Source: Chrysomallon squamiferum (taxonomy: Eukaryota; Mollusca; Gastropoda; Neomphalida; Peltospiridae). From it: a stretch of DNA of 30,000 nt. Both the position numbers and the translations under genes were made by a program. Shown piece by piece: positions 1 through 9,015 of the stretch; the first letter of the stretch is position 1, and the number at the start of each line of letters is the position of its first letter. The stretch covers positions 30,999,527 to 31,029,526 of the forward strand of contig CM022672.1 in NCBI GenBank assembly GCA_012295275.1, written 5' to 3'. The notes under the pieces were generated by a model. It saw nothing but the letters and a program-made list of their open reading frames with translations. It did no database searches and had not been told where the DNA came from.

Positions 1-497
1 ATTTCAAGACTGTTATTTTAAATCTTTGTTTTGGTTTGACTATCATTTTACTAAACGCATGATTATGATATATAACAAATTTCAGAAGTACACTGGAATA
101 CAAGACTATTATTTTAAGTCTTTGTTTTGCTTTGAATATCATTTTTACAAAACGTATGATATATATAATAAATTTCAAAAGTACAGTAGCATTTCAAGAC
201 TATTATTTTAAATCTTTGTTTTGGTTTGAATATCGTGTTTATGATATATAACAAATTTCAGAAGTACACTAGAATACAAGACTATTATTTTAAATCTTTG
301 TTTTGGTTTGAATATCGTTTTTATGATATATATAATAAATTTCAAAAGTACACTAGATTTCAAGACTATTATTTTAAATCTTTGTTTTGGTTTGACTATC
401 ATTTTACTAAACGCATGATTATGATATATAACAAATTTCAAAAGTGCACTAGAATACAAGACTATTATTTTAAGTCTTTGTTTTCGTTTTGAATATC
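1..497. repeat. Tandem satellite, units of 82-96 bp
   Basis: The segment CAAGACTATTATTTTAAATC recurs with small changes, starting near 5, 101, 195, 277, 361 and 457. Spacings are 96, 94, 82, 84 and 96 bp. Long units carry an extra stretch around CTAAACGCATGATTATG that short units lack. The array already runs at base 1, so its left end is outside the window. Open frames on both strands here encode only the repeated peptide and are not taken as genes. Confidence 0.9.
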
Positions 498-745
498 GTT
501 TTACGTGGACAATGTGTGCGGTCCGAAACGCTCAGCTATTCCTGTTATTTGAAACGACGTCTGCTAATACCGAGTTGTGAGACGGCAAAGATTATGTCAT
601 CTGCACGCCACGACGTTCACCTCGCCGCAAGCCGTCGCGCCCGGCGCTGAGAGTTCTACGTGGATTCCTTTCACTTCCTGTCACGTCGCATTATCGTCTG
701 CTAAACGCATTTACACTTAGCTTCACGACGTATTACAGTCATTCA
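498..745. other. CpG-dense complex segment (possible regulatory DNA)
   Basis: This is non-repetitive sequence of mixed composition with many CpGs, densest around 600-660 (11 in 60 bp). It stands out from the AT-rich flanks. No frame gives a recognisable protein and no exon borders are evident. It could be promoter-proximal or enhancer DNA kept unmethylated, or an unrecognised noncoding exon. Confidence 0.35.
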
Positions 746-1590
746 GTAGATAAGTGAATAGACTGTCTACTTATTTTTTAAAAAAAAGAACAACAAAACA
801 AAAGAAAGCACGACAGAAACGTTCTGTAATAGTCTAAGAAAATTAATACTGAGTGATAAATTAATAGACTGTCTATTTAATGAGAATTTTTTAAAATAAA
901 AACAACAACAACAACAAAAAACCCTTAACTTTTTATACGTATAATAGTTGAATAAAAATAAGAATAAATTTATAATTGTTCTATTTTATCAGATACGTTA
1001 CTGATATGTTTTAAATACTTAATACTTATCCGAAATATTATCTAAATTCGGCAGTTTTTATATTAATAATATACTTCAAAATATATTAAATATATAAAAT
1101 ATATGTAAAATATAATTTAAAATGTATTCGTTAATAATTGTTGTTTTGCCTGTAGGTAGGCATAAAAATAGAAAGACACAAACTTGGTCTGGTTCTGTGG
1201 GGAGTGTCTGTTTTATAGCCCCGTTCAAGGGAGTGTAGAATATATATTTTACATACCTGCTGTCTGTCTCACACACACACACACACACACGAGCATACAT
1301 CGACGCATTTTTTTTTTAACACACGTAGATAGTCTATGAATTTATCATTTACTGAATTAATTCATTAATTCATACTGATTTTCATAAAACTATTAAACAT
1401 ATAGGACGTTATTTTATTAATAAACAGAAGTCTCTGAATTAATAATTTACTGAATGAGTCAACACGCACACACACACACACACACACAGACACACACAGA
1501 CACACGCACTGACACACAGACAGAGACAGACAGACAGACATTCTTACGTTCAGGTACTGAAGATGGTCTGGTTTCGTCAGAAGAAGAATT
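746..1590. other. AT-rich noncoding stretch with (CA)n tracts
   Basis: Low-complexity A/T-rich DNA with two CA microsatellites, near 1269-1290 and 1464-1530. The second grades into CAGA repeats. No coding or RNA feature was recognised. Confidence 0.7.
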
Positions 1591-1885
1591 TTAAGGCTAA
1601 CTAACTAGCTGGTGTTAAGCTTCGCGCTGATTCCATCACCGTGTTTACATATGCGGAAACGCAGGGGTGCCGCAAGCTCTCAAGCCAAAAGATTGTATCC
1701 CCGATTAGTTCGTTGTTACCTGCAACTTCACGTCTGCAACGTCGAAACCGAGTAAAGCAGACGATAAATTCACCCGACGTTGCAAAACGAGATAACAGAC
1801 GCACGAGATCGTTTCGGCGAACGTTACCGAGCGAGTAAACGACTTCTCGCGAAGTGATTTAACGATCCGTGTGTATAAAACGATT
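1591..1885. other. CpG-dense complex segment (possible regulatory DNA)
   Basis: A hand count gives about 31 CpGs in 1621-1920, against 4 in the 960 bp at 8041-9000. The sequence is not repetitive. Short open frames exist on both strands (about 65 codons each) but match no family I know, and overlapping opposite frames argue against coding. It may be an unmethylated regulatory element. Confidence 0.4.
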
Positions 1886-1943
1886 CGTTATTGAAAGAAA
1901 TATGTATATGATTTTTAAATAATTATTTTGTCGCAGATACACA

Positions 1944-1990
1944 TACAGAGATATGTGTGTGTGTATATATGTGTGTGTCTGTATATATAT

Positions 1991-2050
<60 letters not shown>
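1944..2050. repeat. Compound (GT)n-(TA)n-(GA)n microsatellite
   Basis: GTGTGTGTATATATG is followed by a TATATATA run and then an uninterrupted GA tract from about 1995 to 2048. Confidence 0.95.
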
Positions 2051-2535
2051 GTGCATTTAATATTTTAAATTCCAATAATGCCATTTTTTTATTTTTTTTT
2101 ATTTGTACAAATTACTGGAACGCTAGAACTTAATTTACTGAATTGATTCCTAATGATAGGACAGGGCTAGTTTAGCTTGATGGATATAAAATATATATTT
2201 TTCTTTCTTTTCTGTCTTGTCGAGGAGTTCATTTTTCTTTTTGTTTTTTATCTTAATGTTTTATTCTTTTTGTTCGATGTATGTAGTAATTCATACAAAG
2301 GAATTTCAAAGGAATATTCTTATTTTATCTTTAATAAAATGACTAAATGGATATCGATTTCTGAAACAGAAGATGGGTTTGAAAAAAAAAAAAAAAAAAA
2401 AAAAATCCTAACTATAATTAACGAGATAAATCGTAGATTACATTTGTTTTGAATGGCTACGATAACCAGCTATAAATGTAGTTTTATTATCATGTAAATT
2501 ATCTTTTCTCGTCTGTTTTCTGAAAGCCGTGTTTT
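2051..2535. other. AT-rich noncoding stretch with poly(A)
   Basis: A/T-rich sequence with a run of about 23 A near 2382-2404. A 91-codon + frame (2177-2452) is low complexity, rich in F and L and ending in poly-Lys from the A run. It is not considered a gene. Confidence 0.6.
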
Positions 2536-2539
2536 CTGA

Positions 2540-2790
2540 AGCTCAGCTAGATGTAGTTTTATTAGAAGATGGTCTCCGGTTCTTGGTGATAGCATACGAA
2601 CGCCGCGTGCACAAAACAGATGTTTCATTTCAAGCTCGCAGATTTGAACGTGGCTAAAAATCGTACCGAAGTCACGTGAAACTGTAACGCCGGCAGACGA
2701 TAACTTTGAGCAGAGCTAATACGATTTGTCAGAGACACGTTTTAGCTGTTCCGGGAAACCTTTAATTAATTAATTAGTGTTCTTCTTGTT
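2540..2790. other. CpG-dense complex segment with homeodomain-type AT core
   Basis: Mixed-composition DNA with many CpGs (for example CGAACGCCGCGTGC near 2598). It ends in TTTAATTAATTAATTAG near 2760, a cluster of TAATTA cores of the kind homeodomain proteins bind. No open frame was recognised. Regulatory function is inference only. Confidence 0.35.
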
Positions 2791-2886
2791 ATTATTCTGA
2801 TTATTATTCATTTTCTTCATAATTTTTTTTCTTATCATTCATCGCTTTATTAGCGTAATTTGTAACAAACAGAACTGTATTTTAAA

Positions 2887-2901
2887 TGATGATGATGATG
2901 A

Positions 2902-2937
<36 letters not shown>

Positions 2938-3255
2938 TCGCCGTATTATCGTATTCTAGTAAGAAATAGGACTGTTTTAAACTTCCGACTCGTTTACATT
3001 CATCAGACATTTTATTTATTATTATGATTTTTTTTTTTTTTTGGGGGGGATATTTATAACTTATTTTAATTTCCCTAATACAATTAAAATATGGAGTCTA
3101 AAATCCAAACACGTCCGATAATAATAACACAACATAAATCATAATAATAATCTACAGTGTTTATTATTATTATTAAAAATTTCATGTAGAATCCGAAGAT
3201 ATTTCCGTATCAAATTTGGGGGGGGGGCACTTTTTTTTTTTTTTTTTTTTTTTTT
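2887..3255. repeat. (GAT)n/(ATT)n array, G runs and poly(T)
   Basis: Contains (GAT)n followed by (ATT)n at 2887-2935, a T run with G8 near 3029-3050, scattered ATA/ATT triplets, and G10 followed by T25 at 3218-3255. No coding content. Confidence 0.9.
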
Positions 3256-3289
3256 GTGACGCAGCAAATCTGGTTTCATTCATTTTATT

Positions 3290-3535
3290 TGCAAACGACA
3301 TTTACAAATAGTTTGACTCTGCTCCCAGCGATCAAACATGACGGCGTCTTCAGCTAATTGATCTATTTCCAAACTGCCGGACATTTTTCTTGATCGCTAC
3401 ACGCCGCCACATGAAATGTTTCGCGTGTCAGTTTTTTTTTTTTTTTTTTGTTTGACTGGCACACTGACATTCACAACTAGCAGCGCTAATTCCATTAAAT
3501 ATCAGATTTAGATAATCAGTTTACCATTCACAGTT
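3290..3535. other. Complex CpG-retaining segment split by poly(T)
   Basis: Non-repetitive sequence with CpG clusters around 3338-3430 (GATCGCTACACGCCGCCACA). A T run interrupts it at about 3432-3449 and it resumes to about 3535. No exon was recognised. Candidate regulatory DNA. Confidence 0.3.
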
Positions 3536-3945
3536 TGTGTTAACAGAAAATAGCAGACGTTTTGTCAATTCCAGACACTTAGTTTTTTTTTTTTTTTTTT
3601 CTGGGGGTAATAGATAAACGAGATGTATGTTTGTGTTTGTATGCGTGCATTCATGCGTACACACGTCTGTGCGTGCCGGTGTTTGTATTTTTTTTTTTTT
3701 GTTCGGTAATTATGTCGTAGAGTAAAATTACGTACCCTGAAATGAAGTATCATTGCAATAAAGCTGTAGAGAGGTTTGTTTTGTTTTGTTTTTTGTTGCT
3801 GTTTTTGTTTTTTTAGCTTCATTTTATTTCACTGTAAATTGATAAAAATCACATGGCGTTTAGAAATATTTTTAATTCTGTGAAAACCAGTAACAACCAA
3901 ATATAATTTAAATCTATTAATAGTAATCTTAGTTCGTTAATCGTC
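3536..3945. other. Poly(T)-punctuated AT-rich stretch
   Basis: T runs lie near 3583-3600 and 3689-3700, with T/G-rich filler. The 85-codon minus frame at 3565-3822 is Lys/Gln/Thr-rich from these runs and is rejected as a gene. Confidence 0.6.
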
Positions 3946-4110
3946 TGTATCTATTTAAAGAGCAAGTTATACGTCTGCGCAATTGATTCAGGTAATACGT
4001 TCGAAATCGTTCCCACTTTGTGCAAACGTAACGAACGCTCGTCCATGTGTTTTCTGTTACGTGTTCAGTGACTTCCGACGTCAGAACTCTTAAACATTTA
4101 TTTCAGTAAA
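3946..4110. other. CpG-dense complex segment, last before the CpG drop
   Basis: Contains frequent CpGs, for example CAAACGTAACGAACGCTCGT near 4022 and CCGACGTCAG near 4076. Beyond about 4.1 kb CpGs become rare except in discrete islands. No protein was recognised. Confidence 0.35.
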
Positions 4111-4910
4111 TAAAGAAGTAAACTTTTTAATGAAGAAAATAAAAGGTGAAAGATATGAGATAAAGAGAGGAATATAATTTATTTGTTCTTATAGAGTGCC
4201 TTTAATTTCTTTTTCTTCTTGCGGAAACGATGCCATTTTTTTTTTTTTTTTTTCTGCGTTTGTTTTAATCATTCCCAGTTTGTTCCAGTCACATCAGCTG
4301 ATAGTAATAATAAGCTTGGCCTAAATATCCCGTGTTAATCTTGTCGCTAATAAATTTGGTTTCTTTAATTTATATGCATTAATATCTATTATTAACTGGT
4401 TCTAATAGCTACAAAATTTGAGAAATTACTTTGACCAATTCTTTGATATCTAGAACTGACAGTATGTTATATGTTTCGGTTAAATCTTTTGAATAACAAA
4501 AAAAAATTAATTAATTTAAAATTAACTTAAGTTATTTAACATAATCGTAACTTTTAACAGGAACAAGCAATATATTTTGTTCAGTAAAATACAATATTTT
4601 TCGAACCTATTAATTTCGTTTTTCCTAAAATTACTCATCTGGGATATTAGCCTGTTAATTTAAGTAATTTTAATCAAACGGCTTGAGGTTGGTTTATGGT
4701 TGGTTTCCAAGTAGAAATTGTAATGATTTAATGTGATAGATAGCATGTTATCATCCTGAGTCTGCGGAAAGCAACATGGACCAGATCAGCTGAAAAATGG
4801 CCATATGGTTTTGCTATCTTGTTTTCGTTTTACCAGATTCAGTGGTAAACATTTTTTTTTTTTTTTTTAGTGAATCGTAAAATCTGGTTCATCTAATAAA
4901 AAGGTCAGCT
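4111..4910. other. AT-rich noncoding stretch, nothing recognised
   Basis: A/T-rich, CpG-poor DNA with T runs near 4237-4254 and 4852-4869. No exon, RNA gene or tandem repeat was seen. Confidence 0.55.
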
Positions 4911-4913
4911 TAT

Positions 4914-5168
4914 TTGTAACATTTTCATTCAGTTCTGTTGTAACAGTTACTTTTTCATTCAGCTCTGTTGTAACATTATTTGTTACATTTTCATTCAGCT
5001 CTGTTGTAACAGTTTGTTACATTTTCATTCAGCTCTGTTGTAACAGTATTTGTTACATTTTCATTCAGCTCTGCTGTAACAGTATTTGTTACATTTTTCA
5101 TTCAGCTCTATTGTAACATTAACTGTTACATTTTTTCATTCAACTCTGTTGTAACATTATTTGTTAAG
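4914..5168. repeat. Minisatellite, unit about 34-39 bp, seven copies
   Basis: The core CATTCAGCTCTGTTGTAAC recurs seven times. Copies are joined by variable linkers of the type AGTATTTGTTACATTTT. The linkers differ in length by a few bases, which breaks the frame, so the array is not coding. Confidence 0.93.
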
Positions 5169-5199
5169 GTGATTGAACATTAATTTAGTGTTAGCATTG

Positions 5200-5378
5200 T
5201 CAAGAACAACCACAAGAACAGCAACAGTGGTAGAGTATTAACAGTAATGGCTGTGGTAGTTGCAGTAGTAGCAGTTGTAGAAGTAGTAAAGTACTTGTAG
5301 ACATTATAGTAGAAGTAGTAATAGTAATAGTTCCAAGGGTTTCAAAAGGGTGGAAAAAAAAAAAAAAAAAAAAAAAAA
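5200..5378. repeat. (GTA/GCA)-rich imperfect triplets and poly(A)25
   Basis: Imperfect GTAGTAGCAGTTGTAG-type triplets run from about 5215 to 5335, followed by 25 A at 5354-5378. The minus open frame across it is Leu/Phe homopolymer-like and rejected. Confidence 0.8.
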
Positions 5379-5652
5379 CCAATAAAAAAAGCAACAACCC
5401 CAAAACAAAATGTATTCTGGATTATGATTATATAGTATCAATAACTAAATAAATTAACAGCATTTTTTTCTTTTTTGTGGATCCCTTGAAACAAACCACC
5501 ACACAAAAGCTATCCCAATCCCTGTCCAGAAATAAAAACAGCTACAGTAAAATGTTACAGAATTCTGGAAAGAAAATTTCAATCCCACTTTGTCGTATAA
5601 AAATCATAATTATGTATCATCATTATTAAACAAATTATTTTTGTTGTAGTTG

Positions 5653-5890
5653 ATATGATGATGATGATGATGATGTATTGTTTTTCTTTTTGTCAGACAT
5701 GTTCTGAAGTCAGCTGTTGTCAGTGATGATGATGATGATGATAGTAATAATGATGACGATGATGATGATAATAATACTAGTAATAATAGTGATGAGGATG
5801 ATAGTAATAATAATGATGATGATGATAATACTAGTAATGATGATGATGATGATGACAGTAATGATAATGATGATGATGATAATGATGATT
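5653..5890. repeat. (GAT)n/(AATGAT)n array abutting a splice acceptor
   Basis: GATGATGATGAT blocks mixed with AATAAT and ACTAGTAAT fill 5653-5679 and 5722-5890. The array ends about 18 bp before the AG of the LRR exon. The + frame here (Met/Ile runs) reads through into the exon in a frame that is not the LRR frame, so it is not the gene product. Confidence 0.9.
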
Positions 5891-5908
5891 ATGTTTCTCT
5901 TTTCTCAG
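5889..5908 (+). other. Splice acceptor of the LRR exon
   Basis: The pyrimidine-rich tract TTTCTCTTTTCTCAG ends at the AG at 5907-5908. The tract is short because the (GAT)n array lies directly upstream, so any branch point probably falls inside the array or its edge. Confidence 0.75.
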
Positions 5909-5980
5909 GCGTTTGGACAGAAATCAGCTGGTGTCAATACCAGATCTGCTGTTTGCAAACATGGGAAGTCTCCTGCGACT
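5909..5980 (+). CDS. slit: Internal exon encoding one leucine-rich repeat, Slit-like
   Basis: This is a partial gene: one internal exon of exactly 72 nt between an AG acceptor (5907-5908) and a GTGAGT donor (5981). Both borders are phase 2: 5909 completes a split codon and the last two bases (CT) start another. The frame from 5910 reads RLDRNQLVSIPDLLF, then a variable part, then SLLR plus a split Leu. That is one 24-residue LRR of the LxLxxNxLxxIPxxxFxxxxxLxxL type. Symmetrical 72-nt LRR exons are typical of Slit and of LGR-type receptors. The R-L-(D/N)-R-N-x-L...P-(D/E)-L-L-F pattern resembles, from memory, a repeat in the first LRR domain of vertebrate SLITs, with about half the positions identical. 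Slit is a secreted LRR/EGF/LamG ligand of Robo receptors. The other two frames are also open, so frame choice rests on the LRR match. Another LRR protein (LGR, peroxidasin, LRIG) remains possible. No other exon of the gene was found. Confidence 0.65.
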
Positions 5981-5986
5981 GTGAGT
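5981..5986 (+). other. Splice donor of the LRR exon
   Basis: GTGAGT directly follows the exon, a near-consensus U1-type donor. It begins what appears to be an intron extending to the right edge of the window. Confidence 0.75.
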
Positions 5987-6169
5987 ACTAAATAATTTCT
6001 TTCTTTCCTTTCATCTTCTTCTTTCCTTCTGTTTGTTGTTGTTTTTGTCTTATCCTTCATCTAGCCATCATATGAAAACAATTTGCATGTTCCAGAAAAA
6101 AATAATCTGTTATGGAATCAATCAAGGCATGTGCTTTGAATTACACTAGCTAGATTTGTTTATCTCTTG

Positions 6170-6189
6170 CACACACAGGCACAGACACA

Positions 6190-6229
<40 letters not shown>
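6170..6229. repeat. (CA)n microsatellite
   Basis: An almost pure CA tract, with early interruptions ACAGGCACAGAC and ACATAC. Confidence 0.95.
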
Positions 6230-6230
<1 letters not shown>

Positions 6231-6270
6231 CTATCTTAAAAATTAGCTTTCTGTGCCAGAGCTTCTATAA

Positions 6271-6488
6271 CACTCTGGACAATTCTGTCAACCTTAGGAT
6301 TTTGGAAAAGACTGATCTTAACATTCTGGACAAAACCATTCTCTGGATTCTATTCCACACTGTCTTTAAGAATTTTAGGCCAAGATTTCCTTGAGGATTC
6401 AGGGAAAGACATTTTTGTTGGATTCTGTGAAAGACTAGTCTTAGAATTCTGGGCAAAACTTTTCTTACGATTCTCTGCAGAATTATAA
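6271..6488. repeat. Degenerate tandem repeat, unit about 24 bp
   Basis: About eight diverged copies of an ATTCTGGGAAAGACTnnTCTTAGG-type unit lie end to end. Clear members start near 6299 (ATTTTGGAAAAGACTG), 6323, 6347 and 6396. Copy lengths are 23-26 bp. The period keeps an 84-codon minus frame open (6265-6519), but its residues drift without a conserved pattern. Confidence 0.7.
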
Positions 6489-6540
6489 AACTGAATAATA
6501 GAATTTCCTTCTCAGTCATAAGCCATCATTCTGCACAATA

Positions 6541-7260
6541 ATTTTACTCTGTATGTGTTCTGTCTGGGTGACCCCAAAACCACCTTGTTCTGTCTGTTTT
6601 TAATATGCATGCCAACCCTCCAGCTTATCAAACAATGTCAGAGGATATGTGAAAGAGGGTGCAACAAAACTGATTTACAACAAAAACATATTTAATGAGA
6701 TCAGTGAACCAGATATACATCATCTGAAAGTATTTTTGTATTTTCACTTTCAGATAATATTGTTTGTAAATTAATGTTAAAGCTGAACATGGAAAATGAA
6801 AAAAAAAAAAAAAAAAAAAATTAATGAATTTTGAAAATAATAATTTAAGAAATCTTCTAAAATAATAATTTGAAAATAGTAATAATTCTCAAAGGTTTTC
6901 TGATCAAATTATAATTTTCTTTTCAGTCATTTATTATTATACAAATTATTACTGTCATCAAAATCTTTTTTTTATTTTTTTTATATCATTGGTACTTCAT
7001 TCTAGATGTATTCAGCACTTTAAAAAATAATAATAATAATAAAAAAAAATAAAGAAAATTAAACATTAAAAATTTAATAATAACTGGAGCAGTTTTAACA
7101 GATTTTAATAATATTCATAAACAAGTAATATATATACAAAAAGTCATGAAAGATAAATCATGCCTGGATTATATTTTGAAAGATCACTGTCAAGTCAGAA
7201 TTTTTTTTATTCAACATGGGAAGAAAAAAAAAAAAAACCAAAAAAAAAAAAAAAAAAAAA
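6541..7260. other. AT-rich intronic stretch with poly(A) runs
   Basis: A22 at 6799-6820, several AAT/TAA triplet patches, and interrupted A runs at 7223-7260. No gene or ordered repeat beyond these was recognised. Confidence 0.6.
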
Positions 7261-7665
7261 TACCTCATTTCATATGAGTTACGACCCTGCATTCCCATGA
7301 TGCATCTGTCACTTCTAGGTGGCCATGGATATTGTGCGTTTTCCAGCTGACCACCTAGACATGTGTATGTGTGCTATATTTCTTTTCACCTTTTGTCAGT
7401 GGTATAATGTTTCTCCCGTCAACTAACCTTAATTACCTCGTTCAACCCATTCAGTGTCTGGGGAGAGCCATTGAGCGAACTGCGACTTGCACAGGTGTCG
7501 CATTGATACCTTTGTCCTGTCCTCGAAGAAACTGTTCATTCTGTCTGTGTCGCGCTCTGTGACAGCCAGGTCTCTGGTTTACGAGGGCAGGAAATGTGGA
7601 AATACGGGAATGTCCTACTCCTACCCAAATATTTACTGTTATAGACACATACAGACGTTTTTATT
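7261..7665. other. Complex CpG-retaining island (candidate regulatory element)
   Basis: Mixed-composition sequence with several CpGs between 7430 and 7600, in a CpG-poor neighbourhood. It contains two inverted repeats: TCTAGGTGG/CCACCTAGA at 7314-7322 and 7351-7359, and TGCGAC/GTCGCA at 7481-7486 and 7497-7502. Three overlapping open frames of about 62-65 codons on both strands match nothing known. Likely noncoding. Confidence 0.35.
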
Positions 7666-7671
7666 TGTACA

Positions 7672-7706
7672 GTAGTAGTAGTAGTAATAATAATAATAAT
7701 AATAAT

Positions 7707-7739
<33 letters not shown>

Positions 7740-7990
7740 AATGATAATGATAATAAGTTATGATAATAATAATAATAATAATAATAAAATGGTTATCATG
7801 ATGATGATAATAAGTTATAGTAATAATAATAATAATAATCGTATTGTAATAATGAATGATGTTGATCATATAATGATAATAATATCATTATTATAATAAT
7901 ATAATGATGATGATGAAGATGATACTAGTGAAATAATGATAGAAGATGATAGAAGATGATATAATAAAAACATAATCATTATGATGATGA
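7672..7990. repeat. Trinucleotide arrays (TAG)n, (TAA)n, (CAA)n, (GAT)n
   Basis: Starts with AGTAGTAGTAGTAATAATAA, passes into (CAA)n around 7708-7737, then mixed (AAT)n, (GAT)n and ATGATGATGATAATAAG blocks. Two similar blocks with AATAAGTTATGATAATAATA and AATAAGTTATAGTAATAATA lie about 60 bp apart. Confidence 0.93.
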
Positions 7991-8590
7991 TACTAGATTT
8001 AAAAGGTAAAGTGTACTAAAAATGGAAGCAAATTATCACGTATAATTTAAAATGATATTCAATATTTAAATATGTTTTAGACATAGCATTTGAAAGAAAA
8101 ATAATACCTATAATTTTAAAATAGTTTTAAAATTAAAATAAAAAAATACAGTTTGTATGAAAATTAAAGTTGAAGTAACAGTATAGGTCTGTGAAAAATG
8201 GTTACAGAAAGAATGCATTTTTTCAGAATTGAATGTGTCATTTCATTTCTTTGTGATCTTTATTACAATGTCACATTTTATTCTGCCATACCATACATGT
8301 CATTTAATAATGAAACATTTTACTTTAAACTTTGCATTTTTTTCTTTAAGATTTTTCTTTTATGTTAACTTAAACAGAAAAAAGTTTAAAAAAAGATTTG
8401 TCTAAAGATTTTTCAAATTATGCAGCATAAAATGGGGAAAAAAAAAAAAATTGTTCTCTGATTTGATAATGGAATTCTATGAGTAAAGGTGTATATGTCA
8501 CTGTATGAGGACATTGAGAATATTGACTGTAACAATGTCATATTATTATTCATTGTTGTATGAAGTATCATGTTTTTAAGAATGACTGTA
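7991..8590. other. AT-rich intronic stretch, nothing recognised
   Basis: Strongly A/T-rich and almost free of CpG. There is a short A run near 8440. No open frame of note, splice-bordered exon or repeat array was seen. Confidence 0.6.
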
Positions 8591-8592
8591 GA

Positions 8593-8895
8593 ATATTTGT
8601 GTTATGTCATTTGTGTGAAAACTGAACGACTATCAATAGTTTATTTTTATATGTTTTATGATTTTTTTTTTTTAAATTTGATATTTATATGAAAATGGAA
8701 AACATTCAGTAGGTTAGTTTTATTATTTATTTTGCTGAAATATGATATTTATGTAGGAAAATGGAATCCATTTATGATATTTGTGTTACGTCATTTACAT
8801 GAAAGTGAACGACAGTTAATAGGTTATTTTTTAAATGTTTAATATTTATTTTTTATTTTTTTAAATTTGATATTTATGAAAATGGAAAACTGTTC
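8593..8895. repeat. Two diverged copies of a repeat of about 185-190 bp
   Basis: ATATTTGTGTTATGTCATTT near 8593 recurs as ATATTTGTGTTACGTCATTT near 8777. TAAATTTGATATTTAT followed by GAAAATGGAAAAC occurs near 8673 and 8862. The order is preserved, which indicates a tandem duplication that has since diverged. Confidence 0.7.
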
Positions 8896-9015
8896 ACAAA
8901 ACATCGTTATGTTAAAAAAAACAATGAATAAGATGGATGATTCAAATGTAATCATCTTTTTATGTACCTTATAAACATATCATAAGATGGAGTATGGAAT
9001 ATAAAGTGCCTGTCT

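Noticed and set aside
1591-1885. CpG-dense patch as a first coding exon
   Set aside because: Open frames exist on both strands with no signal peptide, LRRNT cysteines or convincing donor. Composition alone does not support coding.
5717-5995. 92-codon + Met/Ile-rich frame crossing the LRR exon
   Set aside because: The (GAT)n array is read as Met/Ile and continues into the exon in a frame without LRR character. The exon is better explained by splice borders and the frame starting at 5910.
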